Source of the DNA: Terriglobales bacterium
GTDB taxonomy: Bacteria; Acidobacteriota; Terriglobia; Terriglobales; Acidobacteriaceae
Assembly (NCBI GenBank): GCA_025936825.1
Contig: JAICSO010000027.1
Span: 1-52,255, forward strand
DNA length: 52,255 nucleotides
Direction: 5' to 3'
The notes beneath the pieces are model-generated. The model did not search any database. It was not told where the DNA came from and worked only from the letters and a program-made list of their open reading frames with translations. The position numbers and the translations under genes are program-made. Below are positions 1 through 8,351 of this stretch, piece after piece. Position 1 is the first letter of the stretch, and every line of letters starts with the position of its first letter.

Positions 1-350
<350 letters not shown>

Positions 351-352
<2 letters not shown>

Positions 353-890
353 ACGAACTCACCAACTGCTGCCTAATCCTCTCCAACTGCCCCTTTACCG
401 AGCCGTCGTAAACCGTACTGCCAACGCGCGCAATCGCCCCGCCGAGGAGCGCCGGATTCTGCTCATACTTCGCGCGGACTGTCTTGCCGGTGACTCGCGA
501 CAAATCAGCTTCGAGTTCAGCGCGCTCTTGCGCTGACAACTCGCGCGCGGTCGTGACTTCCGCCTCTGCGATCCCGAGGCGGTCATTCAGATCGTGCGCA
601 AACTGCTTCACGATCTCTGACAAAAATCGCGTGCGCCCTTTGTCGATCAGCACCGCAACGAAATTCCGCACCGGACGCGAGAGACCGGCGCGCTGGACAA
701 TTGCGTCCAGTACTGCACGCTTTTGCTCCGCAGCGATCGATGGAGTGTCCCAAACCTCGCGCAGTTCTTTGCTCTGATCCGCCAGCGCTGCGATCTGCTG
801 CGCCTCGGCCAAGGTGCGAGCCACGTCCAGACGGCTGCCGATGACGACGTCGGCGAAAGCCCGCGCATAGGTATTGACGACGGTGGCCAT
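351..890 (-). CDS. atpH: ATP synthase F1 subunit delta
   Basis: The 179-residue product is the delta (OSCP-like) subunit, which joins the top of the F1 hexamer to the peripheral b stalk. The N-terminal helical domain begins MATVVNTYARAFADVV. The C-terminal part contains the family phrase TGKTVRAKYEQNPALLGG and the ending GSVKGQLERIRQQL, both characteristic of AtpH. Length is normal. Its start codon directly abuts the stop of the upstream b gene at 891, implying translational coupling so that stalk and F1 subunits are made together. The stop codon overlaps the dispersed repeat at 252-352. Confidence 0.95.
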
Positions 891-1601
891 TTACGCCTTT
901 TTTCCTCCACCATTCGTAAGCTGGCTCGCGAACCGGCGCACAAGCGCCTGATCGGTCGGCGCATCGACATGAATCTGTTTCGTGGCTAGCGTTACCGCAA
1001 GATCCGCCGCGTACGAAGTCAATTCACGGCGCGCAGCCTTAGCTGCGGCGGCGATCTCCTGCCCCGCCGATTCCACAATGCGTTTTGCGTCTTCCTCGGC
1101 GGATTTCTGGATCCGTTCCTCCTCGGCCGCGGCCTCTTTCTCCGAGGTCAATCGCATCTGCGCGATCTCGTCGCTAAGACGACCGAGGCGAGACTCGATA
1201 TCCGACAACCTCCGGTTCGCGTCTTCACTGGCCCGTCGCGCTTCCTCGATGGACTTCTGAATCGAAGACGTCCGGTTGCGGAACACCGCAGGCAAATGCT
1301 TCTTCGAAGCCCAGACAATCACGGCAACGACGATCCCAAAATTGATGAGTATCGCCAGCCAGTAGGCGTGATCTTCGCTCAATCCCGTCAGCCGAGAAAG
1401 CAGGTGCACCGAACCGGAGTGCCTGAACTGCGCAGTCTCATCGGCGCTGCCGGTTTCTTCGGCCTTTAGATCCGATTTAGCCGTTTGCTCAGAGCGCTGG
1501 CTGGAAGGACTCGAGTCCTGAGCGAGGGCAAGCCGGCCCAAGCAAAAGCACGCAGCAAAGAACAACACCAAGATTTTCAGATGGAGAGCAGAACTCCTCA
1601 T
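891..1601 (-). CDS. atpF: ATP synthase F0 subunit b (long form with leader)
   Basis: The 236-residue protein is a peripheral-stalk b subunit. It has one membrane segment around residues 80-100 (AYWLAILINFGIVVAVIVW), then a long charged coiled coil rich in Glu, Arg and Ala up to the C-terminus. Unlike a classical 156-residue b subunit it starts with about 28 residues resembling a cleavable signal peptide (ILVLFFAACFCLGRLALAQ), followed by about 50 polar residues before the membrane segment. The gene overlaps the upstream b' gene by four bases and abuts atpH. I infer it pairs with b' in a heterodimeric stalk. Whether the leader is cleaved is unknown. Confidence 0.85.
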   Translation of the reverse strand: MRSSALHLKILVLFFAACFCLGRLALAQDSSPSSQRSEQTAKSDLKAEETGSADETAQFRHSGSVHLLSRLTGLSEDHAYWLAILINFGIVVAVIVWASKKHLPAVFRNRTSSIQKSIEEARRASEDANRRLSDIESRLGRLSDEIAQMRLTSEKEAAAEEERIQKSAEEDAKRIVESAGQEIAAAAKAARRELTSYAADLAVTLATKQIHVDAPTDQALVRRFASQLTNGGGKKA

Positions 1602-2068
1602 CGTCCACCTGCCGGAGCCTGCGACATGGCCGGTTCGAGCACTGTACGAATAATTTCGGTGGCGAGGCGGCCAGCTTCCGCCTCGAGATTTTGCTTGGCA
1701 GCCGCTTTGTCCTGTTCGATCTCCGCACGCGCCGCCTCGATCTGCGTCTGAGCCTTGTAACGCGCATCGGCAACGGCTTGTGCGCGCAGTTGCGATGCCT
1801 TCGCGCGCCGTGCTTCCTGCGCCTTGAACAGCGCCACACGCGCATCCCGCAATTTCTGTTCGTATTCGGAGGTTCGTGCCTCAGCTGCGGCGACGTCCGC
1901 GCGGGCCTTCTCGATGGCGCCTTGCGTCCGCGCACGGCGCTCGGCCAGCACGCGCGTCAGAGGCTTGTGGACAAGCACTGTATAGAGCCCAAACAGAAGC
2001 AAAAAGAAAATCACTGTCGGGACGGCTCCGAGCAGTAATCCCCCTATTTGTCTGAGCGTCTCATCCAT
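1598..2068 (-). CDS. atpF: ATP synthase F0 subunit b' (second b-type subunit)
   Basis: The 156-residue protein has the standard b-subunit plan: a short N-terminus, one hydrophobic segment at about residues 10-32 (LLLGAVPTVIFFLLLFGLYT), the motif HKPLTRVLAERR just inside the membrane, then a continuous Ala/Arg/Glu coiled coil. It is the first visible gene of the run, and its stop overlaps the start of the longer b gene. Two adjacent, dissimilar b-type genes suggest a b/b' heterodimer as in cyanobacteria and several other phyla. Genes for a and c are not upstream here; a TonB receptor gene is, so the F0 genes appear split between loci. Confidence 0.88.
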   Translation of the reverse strand: MDETLRQIGGLLLGAVPTVIFFLLLFGLYTVLVHKPLTRVLAERRARTQGAIEKARADVAAAEARTSEYEQKLRDARVALFKAQEARRAKASQLRAQAVADARYKAQTQIEAARAEIEQDKAAAKQNLEAEAGRLATEIIRTVLEPAMSQAPAGGR

Positions 2069-2220
2069 ATTTTCTGCTGGTTCTGCTAGGTATCCGGCCG
2101 GCCGAGAGAGGACTCTCTGGAACTAGTGATTTTATCGGCGGGAAGGAGGCGGTGTCAAACAGCAAAAGGTGTGTTTTGAGAGGTCGAAATTCAGTTCTGT
2201 ACAGGCGGATACAAAGAAAA

Positions 2221-2242
2221 GGGAGCCGGACACCCGGCTCCC
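2221..2242 (-). terminator. Rho-independent terminator of the TonB receptor gene
   Basis: Read on the minus strand this is GGGAGCCGG, a GTGT loop and CCGGCTCCC: a perfect nine-pair GC-rich stem directly followed by TTTTCTTT. It lies about 22 bases past the stop codon of the receptor gene and upstream of the ATP synthase genes. It should end the receptor transcript and insulate the two units. Confidence 0.9.
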
Positions 2243-2264
2243 TAAGAATCAAAGCAACTGAAGG

Positions 2265-5200
2265 TTAGAAGCTGAACGTTACTCCCAACCGAATGTTGCG
2301 CGAAAGCTGCCAGATATTTGGCTGGCCGAATTGGGAGTTCTTAATGAGCGGAAGTGGCGATCCGAAGAGTCCGCAAGCTTCGCACGTTCCCGCCGCTTGC
2401 GAATTAATCAAGCTTTGGACGTTATAGCCAGTCATTGTTTCCTGATAGAAACCAGCGCCATCTAGGAAAATCTGTAATGGGAACAATGAACTCGAATTGT
2501 AGATGGAGCTGAAACCCGTCCACTCCGAAACGACGCTGTGTTGATTAAGCAGGTTGATGACAGTCGCTTGGAACGTGAGTATCTGGTGCTCATTGTTCTT
2601 GTTGACCTTGATGGAGTGCCCGAGATTGAAATCGGTTTGCGTGAACCAAGGCGTTCTAGCGGTGTAGGGCGTACCCACCGTCACGTTTCCGGATGAGTCC
2701 ACCGCGATCGGCGCCATCTTGCCCCGACCGAATGGATATAGAGACTCGATTGGCTCGTTGCAGCAGGCCAAGCCAAAATCTGCATACGCGCTCAGCGGAG
2801 TTCCCTGATACGCAGACTGGAATAAACCAAAGGTCGTCCTTCCACCTTTCCACGGCAGTTCATAATACAAATTGCCTTTGAAGGTGTTCGGACGGTCCGT
2901 AGGCAGAGGCCCGCTGTTCGATTTGCCGTTCGCGCCGAAGTAGTAGAAGGGCTGATCGAAAGCGCGGGTGGTGTCGGGCGAGTTGCGTCCAACAATACCA
3001 CCGTCCACTTGGTCGGTGGTCGTCAGACCGGTGTAGTTGCCCCACAGGCTGCTGTACGTATAACTGAACATACCCGCCCATCCGTGGCTACTAGCTTTCG
3101 TCAAACGCAACTCCACGCCGTCGTAGTTGCGAACTGCCTTTGGCAGGTGTGGGCAGCTGGGACATGTTCCAAATGCAGCCGGGTCGAAGAAAAAGTTCGG
3201 AATGCCATACGCCGACCCAAGCGAACCTAGATAGTTGGCGTACCCATCGATTGTAGAATTTACGCCTTCACCCGGGTTGACGATGGTGTACATCTCGAAG
3301 TTGGTCGGATCAGCCAGGGAAGCATCCTCAATCACGTGATCCAAACGGCGACGATCGTAACGCGCTTCGAAAGCCCAGTCTTTCGCGATCTGGTAATCGA
3401 CCCCGAACACGAATTCGTGCTGCCGATATGGTTTTACTCCTTTAGCAACAGGTTCCCAAGGACGCAGGTTGACGTTCTCGATCAGCGAAACACCAGTTGC
3501 AGTATCCGTTAATGAAGCTGGAACGCCGCCGCCGGTGAAGTTCGCATCTTGAGTGGGAGGACCGTTCGGGCAAGCCCGGTTGTTCACGAAGGTTGAGGTA
3601 ATATCCGCGAAGCTGAAGGAATTGCTCGAATCCGGTCCGAGCGGATACGTGCAATTCTCGAATGCCTGCGCGCCCCAAGATGTCTGCGCTAACAGAAGTT
3701 TCATGACGTCGTTAATAACGCCATAGCTCCCGAAGATTTTCATTTTCCCGTTTGCCGGACCCCAAGCAAACCCGAGGCGTGGCTCAATCTTGTCACTCCA
3801 CGGGAAGTTGATCGATGCGGGCGGTACTACGCCGGCTTGCTGCAGTCCACTCGGAACCGGTAAGCTCTCCTTCTCGATGCGGAGACCCAAATTGAGAGTC
3901 AGACCTCGGCCTATGGTCCATGCATCCTGCGCGAACAAGGCGTGGTTCCAATCAACTGCAGGTTTCGGCAGAATCGTGGCAAAGTCGGTGATCGTCACAT
4001 ACCCATACTGGCCGGCGCAGTTCCCCCATTGCGCAATGAGCGCACCGCAGTTGGTTCCCCCAAAAGTTGTGGACGGCTGGTAACTCTGGCCTGAGCCAGG
4101 GAAGAACTCGACCAGTGGCACGTTGCCGTTCTGATTGATCAAGTTCGACAGATGGTTCAGTTGGTAACCGAACTTGAAGTTATGGGTACCTCCCCAGCCG
4201 CTCTTAAAGAACGCGACGTCCTGGTCGAACTGATAGTGCTTACTCGCGTTGTACAGAGTGTAGCTCTGGTCATACGGCGCGGTGGCAAATCCTGCGGATT
4301 GCGCCAACGCTGTTCCGTTAAGCGAGTTACCTGCGTTATCAGTTGTGCCCGCGCCGCTTGTCTCCCACAACAAATTAGGGGCAGATGTCGGCCAACCAAA
4401 GTCATGGTAGTTCGTAAAGAAGTAGCCGAAGCGGGTGGTTGCGACAATTTTCGGGGTCAAAGTTATGTCTGCACCGAAGTTGTAAGTCGCATTGGGCTGG
4501 GAATATCCGTATGCGTGCGAGAACTGGGCCAGAGGATCAAGAACGGTAATTGACTCATTTATCAAATTCTGGCCAGGTTTGGGATCCCGGACCGGAAGGG
4601 AATTCCCCTGAAGGCGCTCAAACTGATAGAGCCACGAACCGAACACGCGAACCTTTTGTGACAGAGTCGCGTCAAGACGCGCGGTTGTGTAGTAAAACCT
4701 GTCTTCCTGCTTGAACGTCTTTGTGCCGACCGCAGTGTTGATACACAGCGGGGCCGCTGCCGGATCCGTAGTACAGACCGACGGATTGAAGTTCACAGTT
4801 CTAGCGGTTGAGTTGAGAAGCGGCCCGAAACCCACGAAGAACCACAACCGATCCTTCTTGATCGGCCCACCAAGAGTGAACCCGGGCTGCCACTGGTGAA
4901 AGTCGTCCTTCCTGCGGGTGTAACTCTGAGCTGCGTCTTCGCCATCCGGAAGCAGGTTACCCAACGGATCGTAACGTAGTTCATTATTAGGGGAGCCATT
5001 CATCGAGTTATTGGCGTAGGTAACAAATCCGCTGCCATGGAACCCATTTCCGCCCTTCTTCATAACAACGTTGACAACGCCGCCCAGAGCGCCTCCATGC
5101 TCGGCCTCGATACCAGAAGTCTTGATCTGAACTTCTTGGATGAACTCGAACGGAACGTTTGCAGCAGACGCTCCACCGGAAATGTTCTCAGTATCCTGGC

Positions 5201-5834
5201 CTTCAATGAGATAGGAACTCTCGGAATCCGCTGCTCCGCCGATCGAATAACCCACTGCATTTCCATTACCGCTGCTGCCAGGCAAAGCGCCTCCTCCCGT
5301 ACCTCCTACGATGAGCTGGCTTCCTGCCAGAGGTTCGTTGCGAGCCATCGGCGCAAACTGAATCATGGATTGAAACGAAAGGCCGTGAGGAGCGTTGGCA
5401 ATCATGTCCTCATTCACGTTGGTTTGGCTGGTGTTGGTCGTTACATCCACCAAGGGAGCTTCGCCGCTGACCTCGACCACGCTTTCAGTCTTACCAACTT
5501 GCAGCGCGAAATCCACGGTTGGAAGACGTCCAGTTTCCAGCGCCAAACCTTCTCTTTTCGTGGTTGCGAAGCCTTCAGCTTTAACAGTCACCGTATATGA
5601 GCCCGGAGGAAGGTTCGCGAAGCGATAATAGCCTGCCGAATCTGTTTTGACGGATTTGTCGCCGATCAACGTTGTTCCAGTGACGGTAACTTGGGCATTT
5701 GCGACTAGTGCGCCGGATGGATCTTTAACCGTTCCTTGTAAACCGGCGGTGGTTTCCTGGGCGAACGCGCTAATGGCAAACAGCAGTAGGGCCACAAGAC
5801 GGACGGCAAATATTAGCTTTCGAAAAGAGTTCAT
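2265..5834 (-). CDS. TonB-dependent receptor, Oar-like with carboxypeptidase-regulatory domain
   Basis: This 1189-residue outer-membrane protein starts at an ATG at 5834 preceded by GGGAGG; the frame stays open upstream, but only this start gives a proper signal peptide (MNSFRKLIFAVRLVALLLFA, then ISAFAQ). Residues of about 28-110 form a carboxypeptidase-regulatory-like beta sandwich (TTAGLQGTVKDPSGALVANA). A plug domain follows (VVEVSGEAPLVDVTTNTSQT), then a long barrel ending in the aromatic strand IRLGVTFSF. Oar-like receptors of this design are expanded in Acidobacteria and are thought to import glycans or other large substrates, but the substrate cannot be read here. The neighbouring genes give no clue. 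A terminator follows. Confidence 0.9.
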   Translation of the reverse strand: MNSFRKLIFAVRLVALLLFAISAFAQETTAGLQGTVKDPSGALVANAQVTVTGTTLIGDKSVKTDSAGYYRFANLPPGSYTVTVKAEGFATTKREGLALETGRLPTVDFALQVGKTESVVEVSGEAPLVDVTTNTSQTNVNEDMIANAPHGLSFQSMIQFAPMARNEPLAGSQLIVGGTGGGALPGSSGNGNAVGYSIGGAADSESSYLIEGQDTENISGGASAANVPFEFIQEVQIKTSGIEAEHGGALGGVVNVVMKKGGNGFHGSGFVTYANNSMNGSPNNELRYDPLGNLLPDGEDAAQSYTRRKDDFHQWQPGFTLGGPIKKDRLWFFVGFGPLLNSTARTVNFNPSVCTTDPAAAPLCINTAVGTKTFKQEDRFYYTTARLDATLSQKVRVFGSWLYQFERLQGNSLPVRDPKPGQNLINESITVLDPLAQFSHAYGYSQPNATYNFGADITLTPKIVATTRFGYFFTNYHDFGWPTSAPNLLWETSGAGTTDNAGNSLNGTALAQSAGFATAPYDQSYTLYNASKHYQFDQDVAFFKSGWGGTHNFKFGYQLNHLSNLINQNGNVPLVEFFPGSGQSYQPSTTFGGTNCGALIAQWGNCAGQYGYVTITDFATILPKPAVDWNHALFAQDAWTIGRGLTLNLGLRIEKESLPVPSGLQQAGVVPPASINFPWSDKIEPRLGFAWGPANGKMKIFGSYGVINDVMKLLLAQTSWGAQAFENCTYPLGPDSSNSFSFADITSTFVNNRACPNGPPTQDANFTGGGVPASLTDTATGVSLIENVNLRPWEPVAKGVKPYRQHEFVFGVDYQIAKDWAFEARYDRRRLDHVIEDASLADPTNFEMYTIVNPGEGVNSTIDGYANYLGSLGSAYGIPNFFFDPAAFGTCPSCPHLPKAVRNYDGVELRLTKASSHGWAGMFSYTYSSLWGNYTGLTTTDQVDGGIVGRNSPDTTRAFDQPFYYFGANGKSNSGPLPTDRPNTFKGNLYYELPWKGGRTTFGLFQSAYQGTPLSAYADFGLACCNEPIESLYPFGRGKMAPIAVDSSGNVTVGTPYTARTPWFTQTDFNLGHSIKVNKNNEHQILTFQATVINLLNQHSVVSEWTGFSSIYNSSSLFPLQIFLDGAGFYQETMTGYNVQSLINSQAAGTCEACGLFGSPLPLIKNSQFGQPNIWQLSRNIRLGVTFSF

Positions 5835-6149
5835 CGAATCCTCCCGCATGTGCGGTATCTCCTGACCTTTAACCTGAGAAATCTTGCCTCTGACTACCTG
5901 AGAATTGGTAGAAACACAAAAAGCTGAGTTACCAAAGTGCAACTCTAATTCCATAGACTCTGAAGGTGTGTCAGGCTATACGGTGCAGTAGCTTACGAGC
6001 AACTCTGCACATTAGTCAAGCCTTTTGCATACGGTATTCTGGATTTCGATACAAATGAGGTATATGAAAAAATGTAGGAGTTGACGTTCAAGTTGCGTCG
6101 TTACAGAACCTGGCGATCTCAAATACTTGTTGTAAAATCCTGATTTTCA
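5835..6149. other. Divergent intergenic region, no gene seen
   Basis: This 315-base AT-richer region separates the receptor gene (minus) from the aminotransferase gene (plus) and must hold both promoters. A possible -10 element for the rightward gene (TGTAAAAT, about 6131-6138) lies just upstream of its ATG, but no convincing -35 box could be assigned. No ORF or RNA was recognised. Confidence 0.4.
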
Positions 6150-7448
6150 ATGCCAAAACTCCAGCCATCTGCTGTGGCAGACATCCCTACGCTCGATCTG
6201 AAGCGGCAATATGTTGATATCGAGGGGGAGGTCCGAGCCGCCATCGGCCGCGTCTGCGCCTCGCAGCAGTTCGTGCTAGGACCGGAAGTTGAGGCGTTCG
6301 AGCAAGAACTGGCGCAATTCGTTGGCGCGAAGCACGCGGTCGGCTGCGCCTCGGGAACTGATGCCCTTTGGCTGGCGCTGGCGGCTGCTGGAGTTGGCCC
6401 AGGCGACCGCGTCATCACCACTCCTTTTAGTTTTTTTGCCTCTGCGAGCTCGATCGTTCGGGCTGGCGCGGAACCCGTTTTCGTGGATATCGAGCCGGAA
6501 ACGATGAACTTGGATCCGGCAAATGTCCGAGACTTCCTCAAAAAAACCAGCGGGTTCCTCGACTCGAATAATCAATCCGTGGTCGGATCGATGCGCTTCG
6601 CTCAGAATGACCGTAGAGAAAGGGGGCAAAGCCAAGTTGCCGGCCGGATCAAGGCCATTCTTCCCGTCCATCTATATGGCCAATGTGCCGACATGACCGC
6701 CTTCCAGCGAATCGCATCGGAACACGACATAGTCCTGATCGAGGATGCTGCCCAAGCCATCGGCGCGAAATGTAACGGCAACCCTGCAGGTTCCATGGGC
6801 GTCGCCGCTGCTTTCAGTTTTTATCCCACGAAGAATCTGAGCGCGTACGGCGATGCCGGTATGGTCACAACCAACGACCCGGCCTTGGCCGATCACATGC
6901 GCCGCCTTCGCAACCACGGAAGTCCCGAGCGCTATCTGCACACCGAGTTTGGATGGAATGCACGTATGGACGCGATCCAGGCCGCCGTGTTGCGGGTGAA
7001 ACTAAAACATATTAATCGCTGGAACGATCGGCGACGAAATCATGCGGAAACTTACAGTCTGCTTCTCAAAAAAGCAGGCCTGGTCGCTGAAGGTTTCTCT
7101 CCAGAAGAAAACGCTGGCTCGGCGGATCGGGCCAATCGCTCCGGCTTTCCTCTCCAACTCCTCCACACCTCGCCCTACGCGTTCCATATCTTCCATCAAT
7201 ATGTCATTCGAGCTGAGCGGCGCGACGAACTTCGTGCCTTCCTGAAATCTCGCGGGATCGCAAGCGAAGTCTACTACCCGCTTCCGCTGCATCTGCAGCC
7301 CGTGTTCGCTTACCTGGGATATAAAAGAGGAGATTTGCCGGAGACCGAGAAGGCGCCGAATGAGGTATTGGCCCTACCTATGTTCCCGGAACTGACACAG
7401 GAAGAAATTGCACGAGTGGTTGCCGAGATCGCAGATTTCTACAGCTAG
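6150..7448 (+). CDS. DegT/DnrJ/EryC1/StrS family aminotransferase with in-frame insertion
   Basis: The 432-residue protein is a fold-type I PLP enzyme of the sugar aminotransferase family, which typically aminate nucleotide keto-sugars for envelope polysaccharides. Diagnostic stretches are LKRQY at the start, GCASGTDALWLAL, ITTPFSFFASASSI, VHLYGQCADM, LIEDAAQAIGA, FYPTKNLSAYGDAGM with the PLP lysine, FGWNARMDAIQAA and the C-terminal YYPLPLHLQP. Two segments exceed the usual fold: residues about 133-165, encoded by 99 bases that contain GCGCTTCGCTCAGAATGAC, and roughly residues 315-340. The first resembles a dispersed intergenic repeat read in frame. The catalytic core is intact, so activity remains plausible. 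No sugar-nucleotide genes are adjacent. Confidence 0.9.
   Translation: MPKLQPSAVADIPTLDLKRQYVDIEGEVRAAIGRVCASQQFVLGPEVEAFEQELAQFVGAKHAVGCASGTDALWLALAAAGVGPGDRVITTPFSFFASASSIVRAGAEPVFVDIEPETMNLDPANVRDFLKKTSGFLDSNNQSVVGSMRFAQNDRRERGQSQVAGRIKAILPVHLYGQCADMTAFQRIASEHDIVLIEDAAQAIGAKCNGNPAGSMGVAAAFSFYPTKNLSAYGDAGMVTTNDPALADHMRRLRNHGSPERYLHTEFGWNARMDAIQAAVLRVKLKHINRWNDRRRNHAETYSLLLKKAGLVAEGFSPEENAGSADRANRSGFPLQLLHTSPYAFHIFHQYVIRAERRDELRAFLKSRGIASEVYYPLPLHLQPVFAYLGYKRGDLPETEKAPNEVLALPMFPELTQEEIARVVAEIADFYS
6546..6644. repeat. Repeat-like 99-base in-frame insertion in the aminotransferase gene
   Basis: Between the conserved blocks VRDFLKK and RIKAILPVHL, where family members have only a few residues, this gene carries 99 extra bases (33 codons). 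The stretch includes GCGGGTTCCTCGACTC and GCGCTTCGCTCAGAATGAC, sequence typical of short repeats found between genes in many bacteria. Its length is a multiple of three, so the reading frame is kept. The exact ends are approximate. Confidence 0.5.
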
Positions 7449-7596
7449 ACTGCCAGCTGTATTTTCTTGAAAACGCCAGTATTCATGCTGTTTCTGCTGA
7501 GTCGGGTACAATGGTGGACCGTGAACGATCTCCATGATATCTGCGTTTAAATGGGCGCGTACTGGGCCTATATTGCATCAGCAAAAGGGAAAGCAA

Positions 7597-8079
7597 ATGT
7601 TGTACCTGCGTACGCTACGATTCTCAGTCTTTTTCATAATGTCCTGCGCTGGCCTGGCGCAAGTGCTGAGCATGCCAACCACCCCAGGAGGCAAATTTGG
7701 CGGAGGCATGGGGCTGGATCAGATTCAGGCGACTCAGATAAGCTTTGATATATTCCTGATCAATAGCCGCAACGCCGATCGCACGCCGCTCCAGAGCCCA
7801 AGCGGATCTGTCTCGAGGTTCGATTTGAAGGCTCCGGGGAAAGCAAAAAAGGAATACGAAAAAGGGTATCAGCTACTTCAGCGCAAAGATTTGCAGGCTG
7901 CGGTTCAGCACCTGTCAAATGCAATCCGGATTTACCCAGATTTCGTCGCCGCGCGTAACTCTCTCGGAACCGCTTATCTCGATCAGAATCAGTATCAATT
8001 GGCTCGTGACGAGTTCGCAAAAGCGGAGGGCGGGAGCTTAACAGACGGTTATTCGCGGACGGTACCTCCTGACGTATAA
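7597..8079 (+). pseudogene. Secreted TPR protein, C-terminally truncated
   Basis: The likely start is the ATG at 7597, giving a signal peptide (MLYLRTLRFSVFFIMSCAGL) and about 160 residues. A low-complexity region rich in Gly and Pro follows, then a linker, then about two tetratricopeptide repeats (AKKEYEKGYQLLQRKDLQAA; FVAARNSLGTAYLDQNQYQL). The second repeat stops abruptly after DEFAKAE and the frame ends in an unrelated tail that overlaps, in another frame, coding sequence of a VWFA-related protein (8042-8218). I infer that a deletion joined the 5' part of a TPR gene to the 3' end of another gene. Family members usually have many more repeats. A short functional protein cannot be excluded. 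Confidence 0.55.
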
Positions 8080-8218
8080 ACCCGCTGGCTTTGAATCTGA
8101 CGGCCGCTACCGCTCAATCAACGTCGCCGCCCAGCGGGACGGACATCGACTGAGGGTCTTTGCCCGTAAAGGATATTACGCCTCCGTCGCAAAGCCTGAA
8201 CCTGACAATCGGCAGTAA
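8042..8218 (+). pseudogene. C-terminal remnant of a VWFA-related (TIGR03436-type) protein
   Basis: In the frame one base ahead of the TPR gene, 58 codons without a start read RGRYLLTYKPAGFESDGRYR, then SINVAAQRDGHRLRVFARKG and YYAS before a stop. This is the usual ending of acidobacterial VWFA-related proteins, where an exported von Willebrand A domain is followed by a strand pattern closing on VRARKGYYAP-like sequence. No start, A domain or other part is present. It is the tail of a gene whose body has been lost at the junction with the TPR gene. Confidence 0.65.
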
Positions 8219-8351
8219 CTCATGGATCACTTTTCTAATTAAACGTTTCTGCCAGTGGTGTCATCCCTCTCTAGCCCTGGTTTGGGGTCTAAATGAAACC
8301 AGCTTGAACGAAGCAGGCTCAGGGGGGGCGAATACGATGCTAATCATATTT

